Source: Pseudomonas plecoglossicida NBRC 103162 = DSM 15088
Lineage (GTDB): Bacteria; Pseudomonadota; Gammaproteobacteria; Pseudomonadales; Pseudomonadaceae
NCBI RefSeq assembly: GCF_000730665.1
Contig: NZ_BBIV01000011.1
Span: forward strand, 1-64,000
Reading direction: 5' to 3'
DNA length: 64,000 bases
Part shown: positions 63,295-64,000 of the stretch, piece by piece
Layout of the letters: every line of letters begins with the position of its first letter
How positions within the stretch are numbered: position 1 is the first letter of the stretch
The notes under the pieces: model-generated
The model's input: the letters and a program-made list of their open reading frames with translations, nothing else
Told to the model about the DNA's origin: nothing
Databases searched by the model: none
Program-made: the position numbers and the translations under genes

Positions 63295-64000
63295 TCAACC
63301 CCGCACTATCTGGTTCTTGCCCTGCCGCTTGGCCCGGTACATCGCCGCATCGGCCCGGCCGAACAAGCTGTCCACCGATTCATCCTCGTCGAGCAGCCCG
63401 GTCAGCCCCTGGCTCACCGTCACGCCATAGCTCTGCTGCCCATGGCTGAAGCTCAGCCGCTGGATCGCCCGCTGCAGCCGCTCGGCGATCTGCTCGGCGA
63501 CCTGTGCATCGCATCCCGGAAACACCGCCGCGAACTCCTCACCGCCAATACGCCCAAACAGGTCGCCCCGACGTAGCACGGCCTTGCCGCTGTCGGCGAT
63601 GCGTTGCAGCACCTGGTCACCCTCCTGGTGGCCGTAGCTGTCATTGATCTGTTTGAAATCATCGATGTCCAGCAGCAGGAACGCCAGAGGCGTGCCGTCC
63701 TCCCGGGCGCGGTCGAAGGCCTGGCGGGCGCAGTCGAAGAAGTGCCGGCGGTTGCTGCTCTGGGTCAGCACGTCGGTGGTGGCCAGGCGCTGCAGTTCGC
63801 CCTCAAGCTGCTTCTTCTCGGTGATGTCCTCGGCAATGCCGACGATGATCACCCGGTCGCCTTCGCGCTGCTGGTTGATGTAGCACTTGTCGCTCAGCCA
63901 GCGCAGCTGGCCGTTGCCGTTGAGGATGCGGTATTCGCGGTCCTCCACTGCGCCCTTGAGCAACACCTGGGCGAGGCTGCGCTCGGCGTATTCCAGGTCG
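63295..64000 (-). CDS. PAS-GGDEF diguanylate cyclase (5' end beyond the window)
   Basis: The minus-strand frame is open up to the window edge, so only the last 230 or so residues are seen. The end of a PAS/PAC domain (EYRILNGNGQLRWLSDKCYI, VGIAEDITEKKQ) joins a GGDEF domain (ATTDVLTQSSNRRHFF, LLDIDDFKQINDSYGHQEGD, FGRIGGEEFAAVF). The active site GGEEF and metal Asp are intact, so it should make cyclic-di-GMP. The in-frame GTG at 63966 is not the true start. No EAL domain is seen in this part. Confidence 0.92.
   Translation of the reverse strand, partial: DLEYAERSLAQVLLKGAVEDREYRILNGNGQLRWLSDKCYINQQREGDRVIIVGIAEDITEKKQLEGELQRLATTDVLTQSSNRRHFFDCARQAFDRAREDGTPLAFLLLDIDDFKQINDSYGHQEGDQVLQRIADSGKAVLRRGDLFGRIGGEEFAAVFPGCDAQVAEQIAERLQRAIQRLSFSHGQQSYGVTVSQGLTGLLDEDESVDSLFGRADAAMYRAKRQGKNQIVRG

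Overview
The window is a 64 kb piece of a GC-rich gammaproteobacterial chromosome, almost certainly from the Pseudomonas putida group. The evidence is gene content and order (lptM-lysA-dapF-DUF484-xerC-yigB, algR-hemCDXY-dsbB-rsd/algQ-algP, glnK-amtB-sutA), AlgP with KPAA repeats, many 30-nt REP palindromes of the P. putida type (core GCCGGCAAGCCGGC), and an AtsK-type alkylsulfatase very like that of P. putida S-313. No rRNA, prophage, CRISPR array or intact insertion sequence is visible. One tRNA gene (Arg, anticodon CCG) lies at 44.3 kb.

Layout. 0-7.2 kb: tail of an unknown gene, a KefB-type K+/H+ antiporter, a DUF6124-DUF3077 pair behind an elaborate leader, comM (yifB) and a DUF4034 protein. 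7.2-10.8 kb: a Mop/TOBE molybdate-binding protein, ubiK, then glnK-amtB behind a sigma-54 promoter with NtrC-like sites, then sutA behind a long hairpin-rich leader. 10.8-12.2 kb: a decayed autotransporter passenger. 12.5-17.1 kb: a compact minus-strand operon (lptM, lysA, dapF, DUF484, xerC, yigB) for lysine/peptidoglycan precursors and chromosome-dimer resolution. 17.3-25.2 kb: cyaY, DUF1289, rnk, a PI-PLC-like enzyme, class I adenylate cyclase, small conserved proteins, a GST and argH. 25.5-34.3 kb: algR, the haem genes hemCDXY, a DsbB homologue lacking one usual cysteine, rsd/algQ, an FKBP isomerase, algP and a TIGR02444 protein. 34.4-44.3 kb: YheS-type ABC-F ATPase, a LysE exporter, a slipin/NfeD pair, YbaK, DUF2789, a CBS-domain protein, two small zinc-ribbon membrane proteins, an exported M20 dipeptidase and tRNA-Arg.

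44.5-58.6 kb is the accessory part. A GntR/HutC regulator with a perfect 16-bp palindrome in front of it heads an operon for an AprA-like flavoprotein, an AprB-like two-cluster ferredoxin, a HEAT-repeat protein and a DUF971 protein. Facing it is a sulfate-ester acquisition block: ATPase and double-length permease (atsC, atsB), a divergent binding protein (atsR) with the 2-oxoglutarate-dependent alkylsulfatase atsK, a LysR regulator (sftR), a TonB-dependent receptor (sftP) and an arylsulfotransferase (astA). Together these would bring sulfate esters across both membranes and release or transfer the sulfate group in the cytoplasm. The ats/sft/ast part matches a cluster described in P. putida S-313. 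The redox part (AprA/B-like, HEAT, DUF971) is the least explained system in the window.

58.9-64 kb: gabD-gabT for GABA catabolism, an HDOD output protein whose receiver domain lacks the phosphorylatable aspartate, and the 3' part of a PAS-GGDEF cyclase running off the edge. REP singles and pairs occupy many of the intergenic gaps, sometimes inside operons.
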